Shown piece by piece: positions 21,722 to 32,094 of a stretch of 32,094 nt of DNA. A model generated the notes under the pieces. That model did not search any database, was not told the DNA's origin, and saw nothing but the letters and a program-made list of their open reading frames with translations. Numbering within the stretch: position 1 is the stretch's first letter; each line of letters begins with the position of its first letter. Location: assembly GCF_013302895.1 (NCBI RefSeq), contig NZ_VJOK01000001.1, positions 3,862,395 to 3,894,488 on the forward strand, read 5' to 3'. This DNA comes from Streptomyces albus subsp. chlorinus (GTDB taxonomy: Bacteria > Actinomycetota > Actinomycetes > Streptomycetales > Streptomycetaceae). The position numbers were made by a program, and so were the translations under genes.

Positions 21722-23587
21722 ATGGCACGTGCGGTCGGCATCGACCTGGGCACGACGAACTCCGTCGTCAGTGTTCTCGAAGGCGGTGAGCCCACCGTCA
21801 TCACCAACGCCGAGGGCGCCAGGACCACGCCGTCCGTCGTGGCCTTCGCGAAGAACGGTGAGGTTCTCGTCGGTGAGGTGGCCAAGCGCCAGGCGGTCAC
21901 CAACGTGGACCGGACCATCCGGTCGGTCAAGCGCCACATGGGCACCGACTGGAAGATCGGTATCGACGAGAAGCAGTTCAACCCGCAGCAGATCAGCGCC
22001 TTCGTGCTGCAGAAGCTGAAGCGCGACGCCGAGTCGTACCTGGGCGAGAAGGTCACCGACGCGGTGATCACCGTCCCGGCGTACTTCAACGACGCGGAGC
22101 GCCAGGCCACCAAGGAGGCCGGCGAGATCGCGGGCCTCAACGTGCTGCGTATCGTCAACGAGCCGACCGCCGCCGCCCTGGCCTACGGCCTGGAGAAGGA
22201 GGACCAGACGATCCTGGTCTTCGACCTCGGTGGCGGTACCTTCGACGTCTCGCTGCTGGAGATCGGCGACGGTGTCGTCGAGGTGAAGGCCACCAACGGT
22301 GACAACCACCTCGGCGGTGACGACTGGGACCAGCGCGTCGTCGACTACCTGGTCAAGCAGTTCCAGTCCGGGCACGGCGTGGACCTGTCCAAGGACAAGA
22401 TGGCCCTCCAGCGGCTGCGCGAGGCGGCGGAGAAGGCGAAGATCGAGCTGTCCTCGTCGACCGAGACGACGATCAACCTGCCCTACATCACGGCGTCCGC
22501 CGAGGGCCCGCTGCACCTGGACGAGAAGCTGACCCGGGCGCAGTTCCAGCAGCTCACCCAGGACCTCCTGGAGCGCTGCAAGACCCCGTTCCACAACGTG
22601 ATCAAGGACGCGGGCATCCAGCTCGGCGAGATCGACCACGTCGTGCTCGTCGGTGGTTCGACCCGTATGCCGGCCGTCGCCGAACTGGTCAAGGAGCTGA
22701 CCGGCGGCAAGGAGGCCAACAAGGGTGTGAACCCGGACGAGGTCGTGGCGATCGGTGCCAGCCTGCAGGCGGGTGTGCTCAAGGGTGAGGTCAAGGACGT
22801 CCTGCTGCTGGACGTGACGCCGCTGTCGCTCGGTATCGAGACCAAGGGCGGCATCATGACCAAGCTGATCGAGCGCAACACCACGATCCCGACCAAGCGC
22901 TCGGAGACCTTCACCACGGCGGAGGACAACCAGCCCTCGGTGCAGATCCAGGTCTTCCAGGGCGAGCGGGAGATCGCGGCGTACAACAAGAAGCTGGGCA
23001 TGTTCGAGCTGACCGGTCTGCCGCCGGCCCCGCGCGGGGTGCCGCAGATCGAGGTCACCTTCGACATCGACGCCAACGGCATCATGCACGTCTCCGCGAA
23101 GGACCTGGGGACGGGCAAGGAACAGAAGATGCAGGTCACCGGCGGCTCCAGCCTCCCCAAGGAGGACATCGAGCGCATGGTGCGCGAGGCCGAGCAGTAC
23201 GCCGAGGACGACCACAAGCGCCGCGAGGCCGCCGAGACCCGCAACCAGGCCGAGCAGCTCGTCTACACGACGGAGAAGTTCCTCAAGGACAACGAGGAGA
23301 AGGTCCCCGCCGACACCAAGTCGGAGGTGGAGAGCGCCCTCGAGGACCTGAAGGAGAAGCTCAAGGGCGAGGACACCGCGGCCATCCGCGAGGCCTCCGA
23401 GAAGGTCGCGGCCACCAGCCAGAAGCTGGGCCAGGCCCTCTACGCCGAGGCGCAGCAGGCCCAGGGCGCGGCCGGCGCCGAGGCGGGTGCCGCCGGTGCC
23501 GGTGCGGGCAAGGCCGAGGGCGACGACGACGTCGTGGACGCCGAGATCGTGGACGACGAGCAGAAGCCGAAGGACGGTGCGGCGTGA
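21722..23587 (+). CDS. dnaK: Chaperone DnaK (Hsp70)
   Basis: This encodes 621 residues from ATG 21722, behind GGAGGAAAC. The N-terminal ATPase domain has the phosphate 1 motif GIDLGTTNS (residues 5-13), phosphate 2 [17 protein letters not shown] and adenosine motif [13 protein letters not shown]. After the linker [18 protein letters not shown] come the peptide-binding beta domain and the helical lid; the tail is Ala/Gly-rich and acidic. It folds client proteins in the cytoplasm with GrpE and DnaJ. In Streptomyces DnaK also acts as co-repressor for HspR, so it senses misfolded protein. It is the first gene of a four-gene operon and its stop overlaps the grpE start (GTGA). Confidence 0.99.
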   Translation: MARAVGIDLGTTNSVVSVLEGGEPTVITNAEGARTTPSVVAFAKNGEVLVGEVAKRQAVTNVDRTIRSVKRHMGTDWKIGIDEKQFNPQQISAFVLQKLKRDAESYLGEKVTDAVITVPAYFNDAERQATKEAGEIAGLNVLRIVNEPTAAALAYGLEKEDQTILVFDLGGGTFDVSLLEIGDGVVEVKATNGDNHLGGDDWDQRVVDYLVKQFQSGHGVDLSKDKMALQRLREAAEKAKIELSSSTETTINLPYITASAEGPLHLDEKLTRAQFQQLTQDLLERCKTPFHNVIKDAGIQLGEIDHVVLVGGSTRMPAVAELVKELTGGKEANKGVNPDEVVAIGASLQAGVLKGEVKDVLLLDVTPLSLGIETKGGIMTKLIERNTTIPTKRSETFTTAEDNQPSVQIQVFQGEREIAAYNKKLGMFELTGLPPAPRGVPQIEVTFDIDANGIMHVSAKDLGTGKEQKMQVTGGSSLPKEDIERMVREAEQYAEDDHKRREAAETRNQAEQLVYTTEKFLKDNEEKVPADTKSEVESALEDLKEKLKGEDTAAIREASEKVAATSQKLGQALYAEAQQAQGAAGAEAGAAGAGAGKAEGDDDVVDAEIVDDEQKPKDGAA

Positions 23588-24327
23588 CGGAGGAGACCGC
23601 GGGCTTCCCCAAGGAGCCCGACGTCCCCGCCGACGCCGGTGAGCGGGCAGCAGCCGCCGACCAGGCCGCCTCCGACAAGGAGGCGGCCGCCGAGGCGCCG
23701 GCCGGGGACACCCAGACCCCTGACAGCGCGGGCGATGCGAGCGCGCGGGACACGGACAGCACGGAAGGCGAGGGCCGGCAGGGCGAGGCCGAGCAGGCCG
23801 GCCCCGCGGCCGAGCTGGAGGCCGCCCGCGCCGCGCTCAACGAGCGCACGCAGGACCTCCAGCGGCTCCAGGCGGAGTTCCAGAACTACCGCCGCAGGGT
23901 CGAGCGGGACCGGGCGGCGGTCAAGGAGATCGCCGTCGCGAACCTGCTGGCCGAGCTGCTGCCGGTGCTGGACGACATCGGCCGGGCGCGTGACCACGGC
24001 GAGCTGGTCGGCGGCTTCAAGTCGGTCGCCGAGTCGCTGGAGATGGTCGCGGCCAAGATGGGCCTGATGCAGTTCGGCAAGGAGGGCGAGCCCTTCGACC
24101 CGACGGTCCACGAGGCGCTGATGCACTCCTACTCGCCGGACGTCACGGAGACGACGTGCGTGCAGATCCTCCAGCCCGGGTACCGAATCGGCGAGCGGAC
24201 GATCCGTCCGGCGCGGGTCGGTGTCGCCGAGCCGCAGCCCGGTGCCGCGGGCGGCAAGGCGGAGGGCGAGGGCTCCGGCGAGACGCAGGCAGCCGAAGAG
24301 GAGAGCGGTGGCCCGGACGAGGCCTGA
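23584..24327 (+). CDS. grpE: Nucleotide exchange factor GrpE
   Basis: This encodes 247 residues from GTG 23584, overlapping the dnaK stop by four bases. A long acidic, Ala/Glu-rich N-terminus (about 75 residues) typical of actinobacterial GrpE leads to the dimeric coiled coil ([20 protein letters not shown] and on through [10 protein letters not shown]). The four-helix and beta-wing part follows, with [20 protein letters not shown] and [20 protein letters not shown]. The C-terminal 40 residues are again low complexity and acidic. It releases ADP from DnaK. It is translationally coupled to dnaK, and dnaJ follows after 27 bases. Confidence 0.98.
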   Translation: MTEETAGFPKEPDVPADAGERAAAADQAASDKEAAAEAPAGDTQTPDSAGDASARDTDSTEGEGRQGEAEQAGPAAELEAARAALNERTQDLQRLQAEFQNYRRRVERDRAAVKEIAVANLLAELLPVLDDIGRARDHGELVGGFKSVAESLEMVAAKMGLMQFGKEGEPFDPTVHEALMHSYSPDVTETTCVQILQPGYRIGERTIRPARVGVAEPQPGAAGGKAEGEGSGETQAAEEESGGPDEA

Positions 24328-24354
24328 CCGAGGCCGGGAGGAGGGACGTCGAGG

Positions 24355-25539
24355 ATGAGTACCAAGGACTTCATCGAGAAGGACTACTACAAGGTCCTCG
24401 GCGTCCCCAAGGACGCCACCGAAGCCGAGATCAAGAAGGCGTACCGCAAGCTGGCCCGGGAGAACCACCCGGACGCCAACGCCGGCGACCCCAAGGCCGA
24501 GGAGCGCTTCAAGGACGCCTCGGAGGCGTACGACGTGCTCGGCGACCCCAAGCGGCGCAAGGAGTACGACGAGGCGCGCACCCTCTTCGGCAGCGGGGGC
24601 TTCCGGCCCGGCGGCGCGGGTGGCGCGGGCGGTGCGGGAACGTTCAACTTCGATCTGGGTGACCTGTTCGGCGGCGGCCAGGGCGGCGCCGGCGGCCCCG
24701 GCGGGTTCGGCGGCGGTCTCGGCGACGTCTTCGGCGGCCTGTTCAACCGCGGCGGCGCCGGCACCCGGACGCAGCCGAGGCGCGGCCAGGACATCGAGTC
24801 CGAGGTGACGCTCAGCTTCACCGAGGCGGTGGACGGGGCCACGGTCCCGCTGCGGATGTCCTCCTCCGCCGCGTGCAAGGACTGCGCCGGTACGGGGGAC
24901 AAGAACGGCACCCCGCGGGTGTGCCCCACCTGCGTGGGCACCGGCCAGGTCTCGCGCGGCACGGGCGGCGGCTTCTCGCTCACCGACCCGTGCGTGGACT
25001 GCAAGGGGCGCGGGCTGATCGCGCAGGACCCCTGCGACACCTGCAAGGGCTCGGGGCGTGCGACCAGCTCCCGCACGATGCAGGTGCGCATCCCCGCGGG
25101 CGTCAGCGACGGGCAGCGCATCCGGCTGCGCGGCAAGGGCGCCCCGGGCGAGCGGGGCGGCCCCAACGGCGACCTGTACGTCGTCGTGCACGTGGACAAG
25201 CACCCGGTGTTCGGGCGCAAGGGTGACAACCTGACGGTCACCGTGCCGGTGACCTTCCCGGAGGCCGCGCTCGGCGGCGAGGTGAAGGTGCCCACGCTCG
25301 GCGGCCCGCCCGTCACCCTGAAGATCCCGGCGGGCACCCCGTCGGGGCGCACCATGCGGGCCCGCGGCAAGGGCGCGGTCCGCAAGGACGGCACACGCGG
25401 CGATCTGCTGGTGACGGTGGAGGTCACCGTGCCCAGGGAGCTGGACGACAAGGCGCGGGACGCGCTGGAATCCTTCCGGGACGCGACGGCGGACGAGGAC
25501 CCGCGCGCGGCGTTGTTCAAGGCGGCGAAGGGAGACTGA
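24355..25539 (+). CDS. dnaJ: Chaperone DnaJ (Hsp40)
   Basis: This encodes 394 residues from ATG 24355, preceded by GGGAGGAGGG. The J-domain (about residues 10-75) contains the HPD motif in ARENHPDAN. A Gly/Phe-rich linker follows (GGFRPGGAGGAGGAGTFNFD). Four zinc-finger repeats CKDCAGTG, CPTCVGTG, CVDCKGRG and CDTCKGSG are all intact. The C-terminal client-binding beta domains include VVVHVDKHPVFGRKGDNL. It stimulates the DnaK ATPase and delivers clients. Streptomycetes usually have a second dnaJ elsewhere; this is the operon copy, one base ahead of hspR. Confidence 0.98.
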   Translation: MSTKDFIEKDYYKVLGVPKDATEAEIKKAYRKLARENHPDANAGDPKAEERFKDASEAYDVLGDPKRRKEYDEARTLFGSGGFRPGGAGGAGGAGTFNFDLGDLFGGGQGGAGGPGGFGGGLGDVFGGLFNRGGAGTRTQPRRGQDIESEVTLSFTEAVDGATVPLRMSSSAACKDCAGTGDKNGTPRVCPTCVGTGQVSRGTGGGFSLTDPCVDCKGRGLIAQDPCDTCKGSGRATSSRTMQVRIPAGVSDGQRIRLRGKGAPGERGGPNGDLYVVVHVDKHPVFGRKGDNLTVTVPVTFPEAALGGEVKVPTLGGPPVTLKIPAGTPSGRTMRARGKGAVRKDGTRGDLLVTVEVTVPRELDDKARDALESFRDATADEDPRAALFKAAKGD

Positions 25540-25540
25540 G

Positions 25541-26026
25541 GTGGACGGCCGGGACGGACGCAGACGGACATTCGCCGCGGGAGCGCGCGCGTCACGCGCG
25601 GCGGCGTACGAGCTGACTGACGAAACCCCGGTCTACGTCATCTCGGTCGCCGCCCAGCTCTCCGGCCTGCACCCGCAGACCCTGCGGCAGTACGACCGGC
25701 TCGGTCTGGTCTCGCCGGACCGCACGGCCGGGCGGGGCCGCCGCTACTCGGCGCGGGACATCGAACTGCTGCGCGAGGTGCAGCGGCTCAGCCAGGACGA
25801 GGGCATCAACCTCGCCGGGATCAAGCGGATCATCGAGCTGGAGAACCAGGTCGCGGCGCTGCAGGCGCGGGTCGCGGAGCTGTCGGCCGCGGTCGAGGGC
25901 GCCGCCGCCGCGATGCGGCAGCGGGAGGCGCAGGTCCATGCCTCGTACCGGCGCGATCTGGTGCCGTACGAGGATGTGCGCTCCTCCAGCGCCCTGGTCG
26001 TCTGGCGCCCCAAACCGAGGGAGTAA
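25541..26026 (+). CDS. hspR: Heat-shock repressor HspR (MerR family)
   Basis: This encodes 161 residues from GTG 25541, one base after the dnaJ stop. A basic N-terminal tail leads to the MerR-type helix-turn-helix: YVISVAAQLSGLHPQTLRQY, DRLGLVSPDRTAGRGRRYS and the wing. A coiled coil follows (GIKRIIELENQVAALQARVAEL). The C-terminus is short, without a metal-binding loop. HspR binds HAIR sites with DnaK as co-repressor and so feeds back on its own operon and on clpB; matching sites stand before both units in this window. Two GC-rich hairpins follow the gene. Confidence 0.97.
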   Translation: MDGRDGRRRTFAAGARASRAAAYELTDETPVYVISVAAQLSGLHPQTLRQYDRLGLVSPDRTAGRGRRYSARDIELLREVQRLSQDEGINLAGIKRIIELENQVAALQARVAELSAAVEGAAAAMRQREAQVHASYRRDLVPYEDVRSSSALVVWRPKPRE

Positions 26027-26032
26027 CCGGTT

Positions 26033-26065
26033 CGCGGGCCGGCCCTTGGCCGGGGCCGGCCCGCG
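26033..26065 (+). terminator. Hairpin ending the dnaK operon
   Basis: A 13-bp stem CGCGGGCCGGCCC / GGGCCGGCCCGCG with a seven-base loop starts 7 bases after the hspR stop. Confidence 0.75.
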
Positions 26066-26075
26066 TCCGGTTGTG

Positions 26076-26102
26076 GCCCCGCCCGGTTGTGGGCGGGGCT
26101 TT
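26076..26102. terminator. Second hairpin between hspR and carboxypeptidase
   Basis: The stem GCCCCGCCC / GGGCGGGGC has loop GGTTGT and a short T-run. It and its surroundings repeat the motif CCGGTTGTGG several times (26067-26143). It may serve both converging genes. Confidence 0.6.
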
Positions 26103-26163
26103 CCCCCGTTGTGGGGCGGCACCCCTCCCGGTTGTGGGCAGCCGTCCCGCGGGGGCGTGGGTG

Positions 26164-27060
26164 TTACCTGGCGAAGCCGTAGGAGAGGAGCTTCTTGGCG
26201 TCCTTCGTACGGTTGGCGGACGAGGAGGAGGCCAGCACGGTACCGATCACCGTCTTGCCGCCCCGCTTGGCCGCGAAGACGAGGCAGTACTTGGCCTCGG
26301 GCCCGGACCCGGTCTTGACGCCGAGCGCCCCGGAGTAGGTCCCCAGCAGCGGGTTGGTGTTGGTCCAGTTCATGGTGCGGTAGCCGCCACTGCGGGTGAC
26401 CGTCCGCTGCTTGGTGGAGCGGGTGGCCACGATGGAACGGAAGGTGGCGTTCTTCATGGCGTCGCGGGTCAGCTTGGTCAGGTCGCGCGGGGTGGAGTAG
26501 TTGCTGCCCTTGCCGATGCCGTCGAACGAGTCGAAGTGCGTGTTCGTCATGCCGAGGCTGCGCGCGGTGGTGTTCATCTTGCCGATGAAGGACTTGACGC
26601 GGGCGGAGCGGGAGGAGCCGTTGCCGAAGGTGTCGGCCAGCGCGTAGGCGGCGTCGCAGCCCGAGGGCAGCATCATCCCGTAGAGGAGCTGGCGGACGGT
26701 GACCTTGTCACCGACGATCAGCCGGGCGGAGGAGGCGGTGTTGCGGACGATGTAGTCGCTGTACGCCTTCTGGATCTTGACCTTGCGGTTGAGGTTCAGG
26801 TTCCGCTGGGCCAGCACCACGCGGGCGGTCATGATCTTGGTCGTCGAACCGGTGGAACGCCGGGTGTCGGCGGCCTTGGTGTAGAGGCTCTTGCCCGTGC
26901 CGCTGTTCATCACGTAGCCGCCCTTGGCGGTGATGGAGGGCTTCTTCGCCGCGACGGTGACCGCCGTCGCGGGGGTGGCTGCCACGCCCGTCGCCAGAAC
27001 GGCTCCGGAGGCGAGGACGACCGTGGCGGCACGGCGGGTGCCGGCAATACCAATTCTCAC
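26164..27060 (-). CDS. Secreted D-alanyl-D-alanine carboxypeptidase (serine type, S11)
   Basis: This encodes 298 residues from GTG 27060, behind GGAGCTGACACA. A Sec signal peptide (about 1-33, ATPATAVTVAA) exports it. It has the penicillin-binding motifs of peptidase family S11: SxxK as Ser72-Thr-Thr-Lys75, the second motif as Ser133-Gly-Cys135 in LPSGCDAAYAL, and KTG at 249-251 (GVKTGSG). Asn is usual at the third position of motif two; Cys occurs in a number of streptomycete relatives. No C-terminal membrane anchor follows, unlike in PBP5-type enzymes. The enzyme trims the terminal D-Ala of peptidoglycan stem peptides. It is convergent with the dnaK operon and divergent from clpB. Confidence 0.92.
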   Translation of the reverse strand: MRIGIAGTRRAATVVLASGAVLATGVAATPATAVTVAAKKPSITAKGGYVMNSGTGKSLYTKAADTRRSTGSTTKIMTARVVLAQRNLNLNRKVKIQKAYSDYIVRNTASSARLIVGDKVTVRQLLYGMMLPSGCDAAYALADTFGNGSSRSARVKSFIGKMNTTARSLGMTNTHFDSFDGIGKGSNYSTPRDLTKLTRDAMKNATFRSIVATRSTKQRTVTRSGGYRTMNWTNTNPLLGTYSGALGVKTGSGPEAKYCLVFAAKRGGKTVIGTVLASSSSANRTKDAKKLLSYGFAR

Positions 27061-27158
27061 TGTGTCAGCTCCAAGTGCCGCCGCGAGGCGGCTGGTTGGG
27101 CGGATACCCGGAGCCTGGGCGGTCCGGGAACTAATCGGGATAGTAGACCGTTTCGGTG

Positions 27159-27179
27159 GTTGAGTGGAATAGACTCAAC
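27159..27179 (+). promoter_or_regulatory. HAIR (HspR) operator of clpB
   Basis: GTTGAGT-N7-ACTCAAC is a perfect dyad matching the HAIR consensus in all but the outermost pair. It stands about 90 bases before the clpB start. A TTGAGT inside it could be the -35 itself, with TTGCAT 17 bases further as a weak -10. Confidence 0.88.
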
Positions 27180-27269
27180 TTGTTGCATGCTGGAGATAGC
27201 AAGCGTCGGCGGCCACCAGTGGTGCGGCGCGACGGCAGCGGAAGGCAGCACTGGAGGAGGAGCAGGACA

Positions 27270-29894
<2,625 letters not shown>

Positions 29895-30001
29895 GCACCG
29901 CCCGTGCGGGCTGCCCGCGGGGCGCGCCTGCCCGGCAGGGTTGTCATTCCGGGGGGCCCGTGCGGGAGGATGGCGTCAGCCGTATGAAGGGAAACACCCA
30001 C

Positions 30002-30532
30002 GTGAGCATCGACCCGTCCTCGATCCCGAACTTCGGGGGCCAGCCCGAGGAGCCGGAGGAGTCCGGACCCACTGGACCGATCCTCCCCGACCAGGACCTC
30101 GTCAAGCAGCTCCTGGACCAGATGGAGCTGAAGTACGTCGTCGACGACGAGGGAGACCTCGCGGCGCCGTGGGAGGAGTTCCGCACCTACTTCATGTTCC
30201 GCGGGGAGGAGGAGCAGCAGGTCTTCTCCGTCCGTACGTTCTACGACCGGCCCCACACCATCGAGGACAAGCCCAAGCTCCTCGAGGCGATCGACGACTG
30301 GAACCGCCGCACGCTGTGGCCGAAGGTCTACACGCACACCCATGACGACGGCAGCGTCCGTCTCATCGGGGAGGCGCAGATGCTGATCGGCACGGGTGTC
30401 TCGCTGGAGCACTTCGTCTCCAGCACGGTCAGCTGGGTGCGGGCGTCCATCGAGTTCGACCGGTGGCTGGTGGAGCAGTTCGGCCTGGAGAAGGACATCG
30501 ACTCCTCCGAGGGCGACGGCGAGGGCAGCTGA
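30002..30532 (+). CDS. YbjN-domain protein
   Basis: This encodes 176 residues from GTG 30002; AAGGGAAA precedes it, while an in-frame ATG at 29984 lacks a ribosome site. A Pro/Glu-rich start (about 35 residues) leads to a YbjN-type alpha/beta domain: LLDQMELKYVVDDEGDLAAP, YFMFRGEEEQQVFSVRTFYD, EAIDDWNRRTLWPKVYTHTH, VRLIGEAQMLIGTGVSLEHF and SWVRASIEFDRWLVEQF. The family is structurally like type III secretion chaperones, and in enterobacteria it affects stress and motility regulation. In actinobacteria its role is not known. It follows clpB by about 100 bases and has its own downstream hairpin. Confidence 0.88.
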   Translation: MSIDPSSIPNFGGQPEEPEESGPTGPILPDQDLVKQLLDQMELKYVVDDEGDLAAPWEEFRTYFMFRGEEEQQVFSVRTFYDRPHTIEDKPKLLEAIDDWNRRTLWPKVYTHTHDDGSVRLIGEAQMLIGTGVSLEHFVSSTVSWVRASIEFDRWLVEQFGLEKDIDSSEGDGEGS

Positions 30533-30553
30533 GCGACCGCGGTCGGCGGCACC

Positions 30554-30591
30554 GGGCCGGGGGGCGCGCACCCGAGCGCGCGCCCCGGCCC
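30554..30591 (+). terminator. GC-rich hairpin after YbjN gene
   Basis: The arms GGCCGGGGGGCGCGC (30555-30569) and GCGCGCGCCCCGGCC (30576-30590) pair with one or two mismatches, about 20 bases after the stop. Confidence 0.6.
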
Positions 30592-30700
30592 TTCGCCGTA
30601 CGGTCACAGCTCCGCCACCTTGGGTACACAAGGGGGTGGCCCGGCCGTCGGAGGCTCGGCCCGGTACCTGGCCCTGTCCCCGTCAGCCAAGGGGTTGACC

Positions 30701-32026
30701 GTGTTCCGTCACCGCACAGCACGTCCCGCCGCCCTTCTGCTGGGCACGGCGCTGACCACCCTCACCGCGCTCGCCGCGACCCCGGCCGGCGCCGTGCCGG
30801 CCGCCGCGGACGGCGCCGGCGGCGCCCTCCCGGCCGTCACCCCGCGCGCGCAGACGCCCCCGCTCCACGACGACGAGGCGGGCGGCAACGCCGACGCCGA
30901 CGACCCCGCGATCTGGCGCGATCCGGCCGACCCCGGGGCCAGCCTGGTCATCGCGACGGCGAAGGAGGGCGGGCTGCGGGTGTACGACCTGGCGGCGCGC
31001 CAGGTCCAGTCCCTTCCGGCACCGCCCGCCGACGGCCCGGACGACGCGCCGGGCCGCTTCAACAACGTCGACCTCGTCCACGGCATGCGGCTCGGCTCCG
31101 GCCCGTCCGATCTGGCGGTCACCACCGACCGCGGCCACGACCGGCTGCGCGTCTACCGCATCGCGCGGAACGGCGACGGCGCACCGCTCACCGACGTGAC
31201 CGACCCGGCGGCCCGGCCGGTCTTCTCCTCGGGGCAGGAGGAGATCAACGAACAGCGCACCGCCTACGGCCTCGCCACCTGGACGGACCCGGCGACCGGC
31301 CGCTCCTACGCCCTGGTCAGCCGCCGGAACACCACCCGCCTCGCGCTGCTGGAGCTGACGCCCACCGCGGCCGGGAAGGTCACCTACCGCACCGTCCGCA
31401 CCCTCGACCTGCCCTCCTCCTTCCGGCTCCCCGACGGCACGTCCTGGTCCCCCTGCGGCGAGCCGGACGAGCAGCCGCAGGTCGAGGGCATGGTCGTGGA
31501 CCCGGCGGACGGCACGCTCTACGCCGGTCAGGAGGACGTGGGCATCTGGCGGCTGCGCGCCGACCTGACCGGCTCCCCGCACCTGGTCGAGAAGGTCCGC
31601 GAGTACGGCGTCCCTGGCAGCTACGACGAGGAGAGCGAGGAGTGCGTGCCCGGCGCCGACCCGGGCTTCGGCGGCACGCACCTGTCGGCGGACGTCGAGG
31701 GGCTGACCCTGCTCGCCGAGAAGGACGGCGACGGGGTCCTGCTCGCCTCCAGCCAGGGCGACAGCACCTTCGCCGGGTTCGACCGGGAGCGGGACGAGGA
31801 GAACGAGTACGAGGGCGGATTCCGCGTCACCGCCGCCGGGCGGGACCTGGACGGCTCCGAGGAGTGCGACGGCGCCGCCGTCCTCAACGCCCCGCTGGGG
31901 AAGCGGTATCCGGACGGACTGCTCGTCGTGCAGGACGGCCACGACACCCCGCAGGACGGCGAGCGCGGGGCGACGGGCTTCAAGTTCGTCGACCTGGCGG
32001 ACGTCACCCGGGCCCTGGACGGCTGA
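30701..32026 (+). CDS. Secreted beta-propeller phytase
   Basis: This encodes 441 residues from GTG 30701, behind AAGGGG; a TTG at 30695 is a weaker alternative. A Sec signal peptide (about 1-31, ending ATPAGAVPA) leads to the six-bladed propeller of 3-phytases. Blade signatures include DADDPAIWRDPADPGASLV, RFNNVDLVHGM, GLATWTDPATGRSYALVSRR, QVEGMVVDPADGTLYAGQED, ADVEGLTLL, LLASSQGDSTFAGFDR and YPDGLLVVQDGH. The acidic residues in these match the calcium and phosphate sites. It releases phosphate from phytate outside the cell, so phosphate control (PhoP) would be expected, but I see no clear PHO box in the short upstream region. Confidence 0.93.
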   Translation: MFRHRTARPAALLLGTALTTLTALAATPAGAVPAAADGAGGALPAVTPRAQTPPLHDDEAGGNADADDPAIWRDPADPGASLVIATAKEGGLRVYDLAARQVQSLPAPPADGPDDAPGRFNNVDLVHGMRLGSGPSDLAVTTDRGHDRLRVYRIARNGDGAPLTDVTDPAARPVFSSGQEEINEQRTAYGLATWTDPATGRSYALVSRRNTTRLALLELTPTAAGKVTYRTVRTLDLPSSFRLPDGTSWSPCGEPDEQPQVEGMVVDPADGTLYAGQEDVGIWRLRADLTGSPHLVEKVREYGVPGSYDEESEECVPGADPGFGGTHLSADVEGLTLLAEKDGDGVLLASSQGDSTFAGFDRERDEENEYEGGFRVTAAGRDLDGSEECDGAAVLNAPLGKRYPDGLLVVQDGHDTPQDGERGATGFKFVDLADVTRALDG

Positions 32027-32058
32027 GGGCCGCGGGCGCGCGGAGCGCCACGGCCGCC

Positions 32059-32074
32059 CCTGACACCTGTCAGG
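32059..32074. promoter_or_regulatory. Palindrome at right edge
   Basis: CCTGACA-CC-TGTCAGG is a perfect 7-bp dyad with a two-base centre, 33 bases after the phytase stop. It resembles an operator of a dimeric repressor for a gene starting beyond the window; a short terminator is the alternative. Confidence 0.4.
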
Positions 32075-32094
32075 TACCACCGCGGGGGTGCGGC

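Overview
The window is chromosomal DNA from a Streptomyces or very close relative. Coding regions are GC-rich with strong third-position GC, GTG starts are common, and the dnaK-grpE-dnaJ-hspR operon, clpB with HspR boxes, dcd, and secreted SGNH/ricin and beta-propeller phytase proteins are typical of that genus.

Left part (1-5600): a leftward pair of an AtzG-like small subunit and an amidase that runs off the left edge, divergent from an MFS transporter with an unusual repeat-built N-terminus, then a metallo-beta-lactamase-fold hydrolase. After about 600 bases without a convincing gene comes a small membrane-anchored protein.

Middle (5600-11863): an accretion island at tRNA-Gly(CCC). The intact tRNA (minus strand) is at 11790-11863. 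Two truncated copies of its 3' half lie at 6016-6059 and 7768-7809, all ending at the same point in the anticodon loop. They split the island into module A (about 1.75 kb, one 452-residue orphan protein) and module B (about 4.0 kb). Module B holds a low-GC membrane protein with two TTA codons and a set of small protein, HATPase, Nudix hydrolase and GntR regulator next to the tRNA. Left of the outermost copy is a decayed duplicate of module B's right end (HATPase relic, GntR tail, same terminator). No integrase, replication or transfer gene is visible, so these look like remnants or satellites of actinomycete integrative elements (the GntR/Nudix pair recalls korSA/pif of pSAM2).

Next (12080-16450): a zinc-ribbon micro-protein; an internally deleted IS1182-type element with both ends retained, whose right end abuts the probably leaderless dcd promoter; dcd; a phosphoribosyltransferase; a secreted SGNH hydrolase with a ricin-type lectin domain; then a 600-base intergenic stretch built from several degenerate minisatellites.

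Right part (17070-32026): a Yip1-family membrane protein, a small ORF overlapping an anti-sigma-type HATPase, a large membrane iron-sulfur oxidoreductase, then the HspR heat-shock regulon. dnaK-grpE-dnaJ-hspR is tightly packed behind two HAIR operators and a promoter. After a leftward D-Ala-D-Ala carboxypeptidase comes clpB with its own HAIR. HspR, with DnaK as co-repressor in the known Streptomyces system, would repress both units until misfolded protein titrates DnaK. A YbjN-domain protein and a secreted beta-propeller phytase close the window.
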